Assembly (NCBI GenBank): GCA_030696435.1
Contig: JAUYSF010000055.1
Span: 1-17,923 of the forward strand
Origin: Desulfoprunum sp.
GTDB taxonomy: Bacteria; Desulfobacterota; Desulfobulbia; Desulfobulbales; Desulfocapsaceae
Length of the DNA: 17,923 nucleotides
Reading direction: 5' to 3'
This document shows positions 7,686 through 14,917 of this stretch, in pieces (the stretch's first letter is position 1; every line of letters begins with the position of its first letter). A program made the translations under genes and the position numbers. The notes below the pieces were generated by a model. The model was not told the DNA's origin and did not search any database. It saw only the letters and a list, made by a program, of their open reading frames with translations.

Positions 7686-8570
7686 ATGCCTGATACACTG
7701 CAGAGAGTTATAGCCAACTCCGGGAATTTTTTCGGTATTGCCTGTGATAGCACCCTTCTGGTCACCGAGGCCTGCCGCAGGCACGATGTTGGCCCCACTG
7801 CAGCCGCTGCTCTGGGCCGGGCCCTGACTGGGGCCGTCATGCTCGCTGCTCTGCTCAAAGATGACCAGAGCGTCATGCTCAGATTTGAAGGTGGTGGTCC
7901 TTTAGGCAAGATAATCACCGAGGCCGGCTATAATGGCTGGGCCAGGGGCTACGTGGCCGAACCACGGGCCGATGTCCCGCTCAGACAGGGAAAAATCGAC
8001 GTTGCAGCAGGTCTTGGCCAGGCAGGATTTCTCACTGTGACCAAGGATATTGGTATGAAGAAAAAATACGAAGGTATGGTCCAGCTCTCCACCGGCGAGA
8101 TCAGCGAGGATATCGCCTATTATCTCTCGGAATCGGAACAGATCCCCTCGGCAATTGGCCTCGGTGTCCATCTGCAACCGGACGGCAGTATAGCCGCGGC
8201 CGGCGGATTTCTGGTGCAGTCTCTGCCACCTGCCGATGAACAGCTGATCGCCGGCATCGAACAACAGATCAAAAGTATGGCCTCGGTCACCGAAATGCTC
8301 AGAGAAGGAAAAACCCCTGGAGATATCCTGGCAATTCTCTTTGCTGCCATCCCGCACCGGGCCACAACAAGTACGGAATTGACCTACAATTGCAGCTGCA
8401 GTCGAGACAAGATGCAACGGGCGGTCTTTTCTCTTGCCAACGCGGAAATCAACTACCTCCTTGATTCTGAAAGCGGCGTCGAGGTACAGTGTGAATTCTG
8501 CCGCGACAGCTACCGTTTTGCCCGGGAAGATCTCGAAAAGATGCTGGCCCTGGGAGCCGGTGGCCATTAA
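7686..8570 (+). CDS. hslO: Redox-regulated chaperone Hsp33
   Basis: This is a 294-residue cytoplasmic holdase chaperone, switched on by oxidation of zinc-bound cysteines and unfolding. The start MPDTLQRVIANSGNFFGIA is typical of the family. The core holds LRFEGGGPLGKIITEAGYNG and GFLTVTKDIGMKKKYEGMV. The C-terminal redox switch has the full CxC...CxxC set: Cys236 and Cys238 (CSC) and Cys269 and Cys272 (CEFC). Length is normal. The ribosome-binding site is weak (TTGAG, 5 nt upstream). The gene stands alone between divergent and convergent neighbours. In an anaerobe it would protect proteins during oxidative exposure. Confidence 0.97.
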   Translation: MPDTLQRVIANSGNFFGIACDSTLLVTEACRRHDVGPTAAAALGRALTGAVMLAALLKDDQSVMLRFEGGGPLGKIITEAGYNGWARGYVAEPRADVPLRQGKIDVAAGLGQAGFLTVTKDIGMKKKYEGMVQLSTGEISEDIAYYLSESEQIPSAIGLGVHLQPDGSIAAAGGFLVQSLPPADEQLIAGIEQQIKSMASVTEMLREGKTPGDILAILFAAIPHRATTSTELTYNCSCSRDKMQRAVFSLANAEINYLLDSESGVEVQCEFCRDSYRFAREDLEKMLALGAGGH

Positions 8571-8576
8571 CAGAAA

Positions 8577-8605
8577 AGTGCAGAGAGGATGATTTCCCCT
8601 GCACT
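8577..8605 (-). terminator. Stem-loop in the hsp33/aspS convergent gap
   Basis: AGTGCAG (8577-8583) pairs with CTGCACT (8599-8605), with possible extra GG/CC pairs inside the loop. Read leftward, the stem runs straight into TTTTCTG, which suits intrinsic termination of aspS transcription coming from the right, about 100 nt after its stop. Read rightward, it lies 6 nt after the hsp33 stop but lacks a T-run. Best read as the aspS terminator, possibly acting both ways. Confidence 0.5.
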
Positions 8606-8701
8606 CTCACCCGCACTTCTCATGCCTTTTCAGGAATGACGGTAGATCCACGCCCCAGGCCCTGTTTTCCTCGTCACCAACACTGTCGGTCCTAGCTTCA
8701 G

Positions 8702-10486
8702 TTATTCTTTCCAGTCCGGTCGCAGATACAGCTCGGTCAGCTGTTTTCTGGCAACCGAGGCCGGTGCCTCGGTCAGGGGACAGGTGGCCTTCTGGGTCTT
8801 GGGGAAGGCAATGACGCTGCGGATTGAGTCGCTGCCGGTAATGATCATCATCAAGCGGTCAAGCCCAAAGGCCAGACCTCCGTGTGGTGGCGCTCCCAGT
8901 TCCAGGGCCCGCAACAGGAAACCGAATTTGTCCTGGGCCTCCTCCTCGCCAATACCAAGGACCTGCAGCACCTTGGACTGCATTGCCCGCTGATGGATGC
9001 GGATCGAGCCGCCGCCGATCTCGGTGCCGTTCAGCACCAGATCATAGGCCCGGCTATAGACCGCGGCCGGATCCGTGTCAAGCTTTGCGATATCGGCTTC
9101 ACGCGGGGCGGTAAAGGGGTGATGGAGGGCCTGAAAGCGTTTTTCCTTCTCGTCATACTCAACAAGAGGGAAATCGGTGACCCAAGTGAAATTGAACACA
9201 TCTTTTTTAACCAGACCCAGCCGTCTCGCCAGCTCCAACCGTAGCTCCGAGAGGACCTGCAGGACCACGGCAGGTTTATCGGCGCCAAAAAAGAGCAGGT
9301 CACCCTCGACAGCGTCAAGCTCACCGGCAATGGTCGCCCGTTCTTCATCGGTGAAGAATTTGGCAATCGGCGACTGCCATTCGCCACCGGCCTTCATCTT
9401 GACCCAGGCCAGACCCTTGGCGCCGAACTGGGCGACATACTCCGTCAGATCGTCGAGATCCTTTCTGGATAAGGTGGCGCAACCCTTGGCGTTGATTGCC
9501 CGTACCGTCCCGCCGGTATCGGCTATCTCCCTGAAGACCTTGAACCCGCAGGATGAAGCGATCTGGGTGAGATTGACCAGTTCCATGGCGAAGCGGGTAT
9601 CGGGGCGGTCGGTGCCGAAACGGTTGATCGCCTGATCATAGGTCATCCGGCCAAAAGGCGGTGTCAGGTCAAGATTCAAGGTCGACTTGAACAGGGCGAC
9701 AATCATGCCCTCGGTCACCGTGATGATCTGTTCCTCATCGACAAAGGACAGCTCCATATCGATCTGAGTGAACTCCGGCTGCCGATCGGCCCTCAGGTCT
9801 TCATCCCGGAAGCATTTGACGATCTGGTAGTAGCGATCCATGCCGGCAATCATCAGGAGCTGTTTGAAGAGTTGGGGTGACTGGGGCAGAGCATAGAATT
9901 TGCCGGCGTTGACCCGACTCGGCACCAGATAATCACGGGCCCCTTCCGGGGTGGAACGGGTGAGCATGGGGGTCTCGATATCGAGGAATCCGTGGTCGTT
10001 CAGATAGTTGCGGATCGTCTGCACGGCCTTGTGGCGCATCACCATGTTGGCGGCCATCTCAGGCCTGCGCAGATCGAGATAGCGGTACTGCAGCCGCAGG
10101 GTCTCGGAAACCTCGACGTCCTCATCCAGGGGAAAAGGCGGGGTCTCGCTGGTATTGAGGATGCGCAGCTCATCGATAAGCACCTCGATCTCACCGGTCG
10201 CAAGCTTGGGGTTGGCCATATCTCCTGGCCGTGCGGTCACCCGGCCTCTCACCGCCAGGACCCATTCACTCCTGAGCTGATGGGCCTTGGCGTGGACCTC
10301 CGGATTGATTGCCGGGTTGAACACAATCTGGGTCAAGCCTTTGCGATCACGCAGATCGATAAAAATAACGCCGCCATGGTCCCGCCGACGCAGGACCCAG
10401 CCCATTAGTACTACCTCTTCGCCGATATTATCTTTTCCGAGATCATTACAGAAATGCGTCCGGATCAGGTTTCCCATCGATTCCAT
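8702..10486 (-). CDS. aspS: Aspartyl-tRNA synthetase, bacterial type, probably non-discriminating
   Basis: This is a 594-residue class II synthetase charging tRNA-Asp (and probably tRNA-Asn). An OB-fold anticodon-binding domain (WVLRRRDHGGVIFIDLRDR) is followed by the catalytic core with TPEGARDYLVPSR, motif 2 FRDEDLRADRQPEFTQID at residues 226-243, the bacterial GAD insertion, and motif 3 GGLAFGLDRLMMI. In the OB fold the residue after RRRD is His37. Discriminating enzymes such as E. coli AspRS have Leu there, and non-discriminating ones such as that of Pseudomonas have His. Misacylation of tRNA-Asn for GatCAB is therefore predicted. ATG10486 and ATG10477 are both possible, neither with a strong Shine-Dalgarno. 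Alignment to E. coli slightly favours the shorter form. The gene follows hisS by 45 nt and is probably in the same operon. Confidence 0.97.
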   Translation of the reverse strand: MESMGNLIRTHFCNDLGKDNIGEEVVLMGWVLRRRDHGGVIFIDLRDRKGLTQIVFNPAINPEVHAKAHQLRSEWVLAVRGRVTARPGDMANPKLATGEIEVLIDELRILNTSETPPFPLDEDVEVSETLRLQYRYLDLRRPEMAANMVMRHKAVQTIRNYLNDHGFLDIETPMLTRSTPEGARDYLVPSRVNAGKFYALPQSPQLFKQLLMIAGMDRYYQIVKCFRDEDLRADRQPEFTQIDMELSFVDEEQIITVTEGMIVALFKSTLNLDLTPPFGRMTYDQAINRFGTDRPDTRFAMELVNLTQIASSCGFKVFREIADTGGTVRAINAKGCATLSRKDLDDLTEYVAQFGAKGLAWVKMKAGGEWQSPIAKFFTDEERATIAGELDAVEGDLLFFGADKPAVVLQVLSELRLELARRLGLVKKDVFNFTWVTDFPLVEYDEKEKRFQALHHPFTAPREADIAKLDTDPAAVYSRAYDLVLNGTEIGGGSIRIHQRAMQSKVLQVLGIGEEEAQDKFGFLLRALELGAPPHGGLAFGLDRLMMIITGSDSIRSVIAFPKTQKATCPLTEAPASVARKQLTELYLRPDWKE

Positions 10487-10531
10487 ATATATCCATCAAA
10501 CTGGTTAAATTTTTCCAATGATTGTCTAAGA

Positions 10532-11830
10532 TCAACTCAATATCTTTTTGACACTAAATTCTGTTCCATCAATATATCTTGTCTGCAGTAAACTTTTCAG
10601 AGTACCCGCTTTCAGCTCCACCTGCTGCTGTTCCTGATTCTTCATATTCCGAAGGAGCCCCTGACTGTTTTTCATCTCATCTTCACCAATGATCAAAACC
10701 CAGGATGCCCCGGTCTTATCCGCCTGCTTCATCTGGCTCTTCAGGCTTCTGCCTTCAAGATCCATCGCCACTCGCAGGCCTGCCGAACGCAGTTCATGGG
10801 CCAAGCCGAAACAAAAATCTGAGGCAGCCTGCCCCAGAGCAGCAATGAAGAGATCGGGACACAACCGTCCCAAGGCATCACCCCCGGCGCTCTGTTGTAA
10901 GAGCAGGACCAGTCTCTCCATGCCCATGGCAAAACCGATGCCGGGGACACCTTTAGGCCCACCCAGCTGTTCGATCAAGCCGTCGTAACGACCGCCCGCC
11001 CCCACCGCGGCCTGAGCGCCAAGGTCGGTTGTGATGAATTCAAAGGTTGTCCGGGTATAGTAGTCCAGTCCGCGCACCATGAATTTATTGAGAGAATACT
11101 GGACTCCAAGCTGTCCGAGACCGGCCTGTACCTCTTCGAAATGCTGGCCGCAGGCGGAACAGAGATGCTCGAGGATGGACGGCGCGGCCTGCACCTGTGC
11201 ACGGCACCGGGGATTTTTACAGTCAAGGACCCGCAGAGGATTGGTCGAGCTCCTCCTCTTACAGTCATCGCACAGGGTATCGAAGCGTTCAGTAAGAAAG
11301 GTCTGGAGCTGCAGACGATAGGCCGGACGACATTCCGGGCAGCCCAGGGAGTTGAGTTCCAGACTGACCGAAACTCCCAACTCCTGTAAAAGCATGGCCC
11401 CCATGGCCATCAGCTCCGCATCGATGCGGGGATTCTGGGACCCAAGGACCTCTGCATCCATCTGGTGAAACTGCCTGAGGCGCCCTTTTTGTGGCCGTTC
11501 GTGGCGAAACATCGGGCCGATGGTAAAAAGGCGCTGGACGGGCTTCTGGACATACAGTCCATGTTCTATATAGGCACGAATGAGTGAGGCGGTGGCCTCC
11601 GGCCGCATGGTGATCTTTTTATCGACAAAGGTGTACATCTCCTTTTCGACAATATCCGTGGTCTCGCCTATTGAGCGGGCAAAGAGCTCGGTTGGCTCCA
11701 AGATCGGCAGCCTGATCTCGGAGAAGTCAAACCGGGCAAAAACAGAACGGGCAATGGTCTCGACAAATTGCCAGAGTTCGACATCCCCTGGTAAAATATC
11801 CTTGAAGCCATTCAAGGCTTGGAGTTTCAA
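10532..11830 (-). CDS. hisS: Histidyl-tRNA synthetase
   Basis: This is a 432-residue class II synthetase that ligates histidine to tRNA-His. It has motif 2 FRHERPQKGRLRQFHQ (108-123), the histidine-binding MVRGLDYYTRTTFEF near 251-265, GAGGRYDGL near 278-284, and motif 3 GIGFAMGMERL near 297-307. A cysteine-rich insertion of four pairs (Cys164/167, 187/190, 204/209, 224/227) lies between motif 2 and the histidine loop. Similar insertions occur in some bacterial HisRS and may bind zinc. The start is best read as TTG11830, because GGAGG at 11838-11842 is 7 nt away and the protein then begins MKLQALNGFKDILP, as HisRS usually does. ATG11836 is only 1 nt from that site. TTG11881 would almost coincide with the predicted transcription start. 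Confidence 0.96.
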   Translation of the reverse strand: MKLQALNGFKDILPGDVELWQFVETIARSVFARFDFSEIRLPILEPTELFARSIGETTDIVEKEMYTFVDKKITMRPEATASLIRAYIEHGLYVQKPVQRLFTIGPMFRHERPQKGRLRQFHQMDAEVLGSQNPRIDAELMAMGAMLLQELGVSVSLELNSLGCPECRPAYRLQLQTFLTERFDTLCDDCKRRSSTNPLRVLDCKNPRCRAQVQAAPSILEHLCSACGQHFEEVQAGLGQLGVQYSLNKFMVRGLDYYTRTTFEFITTDLGAQAAVGAGGRYDGLIEQLGGPKGVPGIGFAMGMERLVLLLQQSAGGDALGRLCPDLFIAALGQAASDFCFGLAHELRSAGLRVAMDLEGRSLKSQMKQADKTGASWVLIIGEDEMKNSQGLLRNMKNQEQQQVELKAGTLKSLLQTRYIDGTEFSVKKILS

Positions 11831-11837
11831 TTGCATC

Positions 11838-11842
11838 CCTCC
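11838..11842 (-). promoter_or_regulatory. Ribosome-binding site deciding the hisS start
   Basis: On the minus strand GGAGG lies 1 nt from ATG11836 but 7 nt from TTG11830. Normal spacing selects the TTG, unless both codons are used. Confidence 0.55.
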
Positions 11843-11891
11843 AGGTGACGGCACCTGCTGAATAGAGTTAGAAGTTATCAAAAAAGACTAA

Positions 11892-11920
11892 AATAGAACG
11901 TATTTTAAAGAAATTGTCAA
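11892..11920 (-). promoter_or_regulatory. Predicted sigma70-type promoter of hisS-aspS
   Basis: On the minus strand TTGACA (11915-11920; perfect -35) is followed after 17 nt by TCTATT (11892-11897; 4/6 to the -10 consensus). Transcription would start near 11885, leaving a leader of about 55 nt before TTG11830. An imperfect GC-rich inverted repeat (CTTGGCCCCGG, TTT, CCGGGCAAG; 11922-11944) abuts the -35 box upstream. No T-box-like leader fits in the remaining space. Confidence 0.6.
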
Positions 11921-12034
11921 GCTTGGCCCCGGTTTCCGGGCAAGAATCAACTCCTCGGCATAACGACAGGCAACCATTCGGCAACAGGCCCTTCTGCTTC
12001 TCGATTGGCCCAAAGACCATGCAGTATAGTTTTC

Positions 12035-12063
12035 TTGACAAATTTCGGCAAGGCGGGCATTAT
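12035..12063 (+). promoter_or_regulatory. Predicted sigma70-type promoter of the flavin oxidoreductase-pcnB pair
   Basis: TTGACA (12035-12040; perfect) is followed after 17 nt by CATTAT (12058-12063; 4/6 to consensus). A transcript starting near 12070 would have a leader of about 48 nt ending in AAGGAG (12101-12106), 11 nt before ATG12118. Confidence 0.55.
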
Positions 12064-12117
12064 CGGGTTCTGTTATCCATGATCATACTAAGAAGGTAAG
12101 AAGGAGCCTCCCTGTTC

Positions 12118-13104
12118 ATGAAATTACCCCCACTTACTATCGGCAAATTCACCGCCCGCATCCCCCTCATCCAGGGAGGCATGTCCATCCGTGTTTCTAC
12201 TTCAGCACTGGCTGCTCCGGTGGCCCAATGCGGCGGAATCGGTGTCATCGGAGGGTCAGGCATTCCCGCTGGTGAATTGCAGGAGGATATCAGGGCTGCA
12301 AAAAAGGCCACTGATGGTATCATCGCGGTCAACATCATGTACGCCATGAAGAATTTTTATGAACTGGTGATGGGATCGATTGAAGCCGGGATCGACATGA
12401 TCATCACCGGTGCAGGTTTTTCCCGCGATATATTCAAGATTGGCAAGACCTATAACACCCCTATCGTTATGATCGTCTCCTCTCCTTCTCTTGCCAAACT
12501 CGCTGAAAAACTCGGGGCAGCTGCTGTAATCGTCGAGGCTAAAGAGGCCGGAGGCCACTTGGGGACCGACAGACCGCTGCGGGAGATTTTCCCCCCTATT
12601 CGCGAGGTTATCAAAAATATCCCCCTTATCGCTGCAGGAGGCATCACAAACGGCTTTGAAATGGCTGAAATGATGGATAAATATGGTGCTGATGGAATAC
12701 AGATCGCTTCTCGCTTCGTCCTTAGCAATGAGTGCGATGTCTCCGATGCCTTCAAGCAGGCCTATCTTGATGCCAAAAAAGAAGATATCGTGCTCACCTC
12801 TTCACCCGTCGGCATGCCGGGTCGCGCCATCAACACCCCCTTTGTCCAGGCTATGAACGCCGGTGAAGATTTCAGTACCAAAAAATGCCCGCATCTCTGT
12901 CTAAAAAAATGTGACCATCACTACTGCATCAACGAACGGCTCCTGCTGTCAAAAACCGGCAACATCAAAGAAGGTCTTGTATTTTCAGGTGAAAACACCT
13001 ACAAAATGAAGAGCATTCTCTCGGTCTCCGAGATTTTCCGGCAGTTCACCGAACAGGCAGAATCTGTCTATAAAGAGGGACGGGGGTTCTGCCCCGCGGT
13101 CTGA
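12118..13104 (+). CDS. NPD/FabK-like flavin oxidoreductase with a four-cysteine motif
   Basis: This is a 328-residue TIM-barrel FMN protein of the nitronate monooxygenase (2-nitropropane dioxygenase)/FabK family. Visible features are the N-terminal IPLIQGGMSIRVSTSALAAP and GGIGVIGGSG, the AGGHLG loop with His147 (the usual active-site histidine of the family), and the phosphate-binding PLIAAGGITNG and GADGIQIASRF. Near the C-terminus it carries Cys257-x3-Cys261-x3-Cys265-x4-Cys270 (KKCPHLCLKKCDHHYC), which could bind a metal or an iron-sulfur cluster. I do not know of a proven function for that motif in this family. The reaction is therefore open: nitronate oxidation, enoyl-ACP reduction or another NAD(P)H-flavin reaction. 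AAGGAG at 12101-12106 is the probable Shine-Dalgarno. The next gene begins 1 nt after this stop codon. Confidence 0.85.
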   Translation: MKLPPLTIGKFTARIPLIQGGMSIRVSTSALAAPVAQCGGIGVIGGSGIPAGELQEDIRAAKKATDGIIAVNIMYAMKNFYELVMGSIEAGIDMIITGAGFSRDIFKIGKTYNTPIVMIVSSPSLAKLAEKLGAAAVIVEAKEAGGHLGTDRPLREIFPPIREVIKNIPLIAAGGITNGFEMAEMMDKYGADGIQIASRFVLSNECDVSDAFKQAYLDAKKEDIVLTSSPVGMPGRAINTPFVQAMNAGEDFSTKKCPHLCLKKCDHHYCINERLLLSKTGNIKEGLVFSGENTYKMKSILSVSEIFRQFTEQAESVYKEGRGFCPAV

Positions 13105-13105
13105 A

Positions 13106-14494
13106 GTGCCAAACACACAGCCTATGGCCCCTGCAACCAATAGCCCCCCGCCAGATCTCCCATCAGCAACACTGATTCCCCGTATTTTCTCGGCAAAGGA
13201 GCACCCGATTACTCTCGACATGATCGAGACAGATGCTCTCCATGTTCTGCGAAAATTGAATAACTCTGGTTTTTCCGGTTACTTGGTGGGTGGCGGGGTA
13301 CGTGACCTCTATCTTGGCAAGACTCCCAAGGATTTTGATATCAGTACGGATGCCCGTCCCGGCCAGATCCGTAAACTCTTCCCCAATAGTACGATAATCG
13401 GCAAGCGGTTCAGGCTAGTCCAGGTGTTCTTCCATCACGGCAAGGTCATTGAAGTATCAACCTTGCGATCACTGAGCGAGCATGATCTCGACGGCCCTGA
13501 AACCGTTCTGGCCCCCAACAACACCTTCGGCTCTCTCGACCAGGACGCTCAACGTCGTGATCTCACAATAAATTCACTTTTTTTTGACATCCGAAACAGG
13601 ACGATTATCGATTATGTCAACGGGGTTGGGGACCTTGATAATTCCATCATCCGCATGGTGGGAGAACCGAACAAACGGATCAACAGAGATCCAGTTCGGA
13701 TGATGCGGGCAATCCGTCACTCTGCCAGAAACAATTTTGCCATTGAGAAAGAGACTTGGAAAGCGATCTGCGCCAATCATCAGAAGCTCGCACTCTGCCC
13801 GTCTTCACGCCTAAGAGATGAGCTGTTCAAAGATCTCTACAGCGGATCAGCCGCCGCCTGGTTTGAGCTGGCAGTTGATTCAGAAATTTTCTTCACCCTC
13901 CTGCCACTGTATCGAAAGGTCTTTGATTTCGGGATGGCAGATACCATGCATCCCCGGCTCATGCTGGCAAAACTGACAGCAGTTCTCGATAAACTCAACA
14001 CCAACTCAGCCAGTAAGAAATCAGTATATCTCCCTGATTTTTTCATTTTGGCGATGCTGCTTATCCCCTGGGCCGAGACGAATTACCATCTCTTTTCACA
14101 ACAGCAAAAAGGTTCAGCGCTGTTTCAGATTGCCAAGAAGCTCAAAGCTGAACTTGACCAGGACCTTGGCATTCAACTCAACCTCAGTCGTTCCTTACGC
14201 CAGGAGACAACCGCACTGCTCATCAATCTGGCAGTTCTTCTACAGAACAGACAAAATGACTCCTGGCCCAAATGGCTGCGCAATAAAAGCTATTTTGCAA
14301 AGACCTCTCTCTTGTATTCCTTTTATATGGAAGCAATCTCTGGTAACCCAATTCCGGAGCAGCAACTGAGTTGCCTGCCTCAGGTTTCTGAAAAACCGCA
14401 GCAATCTGCATATAAAAAAGAGGCTCAGCAAAGAGGTAAACCCGCATTTTCGCCCTATTCAAATGGCGGTGTTTTCGGATTCAAAAAAAAATAG
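13106..14494 (+). CDS. pcnB: Poly(A) polymerase I-type nucleotidyltransferase (PcnB-like)
   Basis: This is a 462-residue class II nucleotidyltransferase that adds 3' A residues to RNA. The head domain has LVGGGVRDLYLGKTPKDFDI with catalytic Asp76 and Asp78, the RRDLTINSLFFDI motif, and NRDPVRMMRAIR. The stretch IIGKRFRLVQV fits the signature that separates poly(A) polymerases from CCA-adding enzymes ([LIV][LIV]G[RK][RK]Fx[LIV]). The N-terminal IPRIFSAKEHPIT also resembles E. coli PcnB. The C-terminus ends in a basic tail (FGFKKK), as in PcnB proteins. The start is GTG13106, 1 nt after the previous stop, so translation is probably coupled. ATG13124 is the alternative, and neither has a good Shine-Dalgarno. 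A CCA- or A-adding role is less likely but not excluded, since related bacteria carry several paralogues of this family. Confidence 0.88.
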   Translation: MPNTQPMAPATNSPPPDLPSATLIPRIFSAKEHPITLDMIETDALHVLRKLNNSGFSGYLVGGGVRDLYLGKTPKDFDISTDARPGQIRKLFPNSTIIGKRFRLVQVFFHHGKVIEVSTLRSLSEHDLDGPETVLAPNNTFGSLDQDAQRRDLTINSLFFDIRNRTIIDYVNGVGDLDNSIIRMVGEPNKRINRDPVRMMRAIRHSARNNFAIEKETWKAICANHQKLALCPSSRLRDELFKDLYSGSAAAWFELAVDSEIFFTLLPLYRKVFDFGMADTMHPRLMLAKLTAVLDKLNTNSASKKSVYLPDFFILAMLLIPWAETNYHLFSQQQKGSALFQIAKKLKAELDQDLGIQLNLSRSLRQETTALLINLAVLLQNRQNDSWPKWLRNKSYFAKTSLLYSFYMEAISGNPIPEQQLSCLPQVSEKPQQSAYKKEAQQRGKPAFSPYSNGGVFGFKKK

Positions 14495-14603
14495 CTGCAC
14501 ATTCTGCCTAAGTAGCACACTCAGCTCATATCAAAACAAACAAGGATGGTTCTCAATATCAGATTGCGGGAAGCTGCCATCTCATCAGACAACACATCGT
14601 AAT

Positions 14604-14618
14604 TATGATATTATCATA
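14604..14618. promoter_or_regulatory. 15-bp AT-rich dyad, possible operator
   Basis: TATGATA-T-TATCATA is a perfect palindrome 110 nt after pcnB and about 90 nt upstream of the hydrogenase -35 box. It resembles part of a Fur-type site (ATGATAATCAT core) but does not match fully. As an RNA hairpin it is too weak to be the pcnB terminator, although a T-rich stretch follows. Confidence 0.4.
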
Positions 14619-14666
14619 GTTTTCATTTTTTTTTGGCCGATGCATCAGTTTTTTTAAGACATTTTT

Positions 14667-14736
14667 TCTCTATTTTTTATGATATTTATTATCAAAAATC
14701 TCTATTTTATTTGACATTTATTACCATTTATCTCTA
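14667..14736 (+). repeat. Imperfect direct repeat with 32-bp period at the hydrogenase promoter
   Basis: Two 27-base units (14667-14693 and 14699-14725) agree at 23 of 27 positions. Each begins TCTCTATTTT and contains ATTTATTA. A third start, TCTCTA at 14731, keeps the exact 32-bp step, about three helical turns. The second unit contains the -35 box and the third overlaps the -10 box, so the repeat is phased with the promoter. Unit 1 also contains a dyad, TGATA-N5-TATCA (14680-14694). Confidence 0.6.
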
Positions 14737-14738
14737 AT
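14711..14738 (+). promoter_or_regulatory. Strong predicted promoter of the [NiFe] hydrogenase operon
   Basis: TTGACA (14711-14716; perfect) is followed after 16 nt by TCTAAT (14733-14738; 5/6 to TATAAT). The AT-rich DNA upstream could act as an UP element. A start near 14745 gives an unusually long leader of about 170 nt. Confidence 0.65.
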
Positions 14739-14756
14739 AACAACAAAGCAAGTCAC

Positions 14757-14790
14757 ACCGGGAGATCCTTCCACCCCTGATCGGTTTTTT
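14757..14790 (+). terminator. Terminator-like hairpin in the hydrogenase leader (possible attenuator)
   Basis: ACCG (14757-14760) and ATC (14765-14767) pair with GAT-CGGT (14779-14785), leaving a 4-nt bulge, and the stem runs into six Ts (14785-14790). The stem is weak. It lies just inside the predicted transcript, so it could attenuate it, or serve as a back-up stop for pcnB read-through. Confidence 0.35.
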
Positions 14791-14851
14791 ACCATACCTG
14801 AATTTGTGGTAGGTTCGGCAGAGGTAGGGATTTTAATCTATATTTTTTTAT

Positions 14852-14893
14852 CGACACACCAGTGTCGGTACAATCGCGCTTTGCGCAAAATTG
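14852..14893 (+). other. Two consecutive leader hairpins before the hydrogenase start
   Basis: The first is CGACAC-acca-GTGTCG (14852-14867), a perfect 6-bp stem with a 4-nt loop. The second is GCGC-ttt-GCGC (14876-14886) with an outer CAAT...ATTG pairing (14871-14893). They end 13 nt before the Shine-Dalgarno AGGAGG (14907-14912). They may protect the 5' end or control ribosome access. No known riboswitch class is recognised. Confidence 0.45.
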
Positions 14894-14917
14894 TTGTCAC
14901 AGCAATAGGAGGTTGAT

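Larger units (their letters stand above)
14495..14917 (+). other. AT-rich 423-base intergenic control region upstream of the hydrogenase genes
   Basis: There is no credible gene here. From left to right it holds an unremarkable stretch (14495-14600), a 15-bp dyad (14604-14618), T-tracts (14626-14678), an imperfect 32-bp-period direct repeat (14667-14736), a sigma70-like promoter (14711-14738), and a leader with a terminator-like hairpin followed by two further hairpins just before the ribosome-binding site. It is strikingly more AT-rich than its surroundings. The main job is probably control of the hydrogenase operon. Confidence 0.7.

Noticed and set aside
14463..14657. A 64-codon frame overlapping the 3' end of pcnB
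   Set aside because: No ribosome-binding site, and it runs into T-rich non-coding DNA with low-complexity translation.
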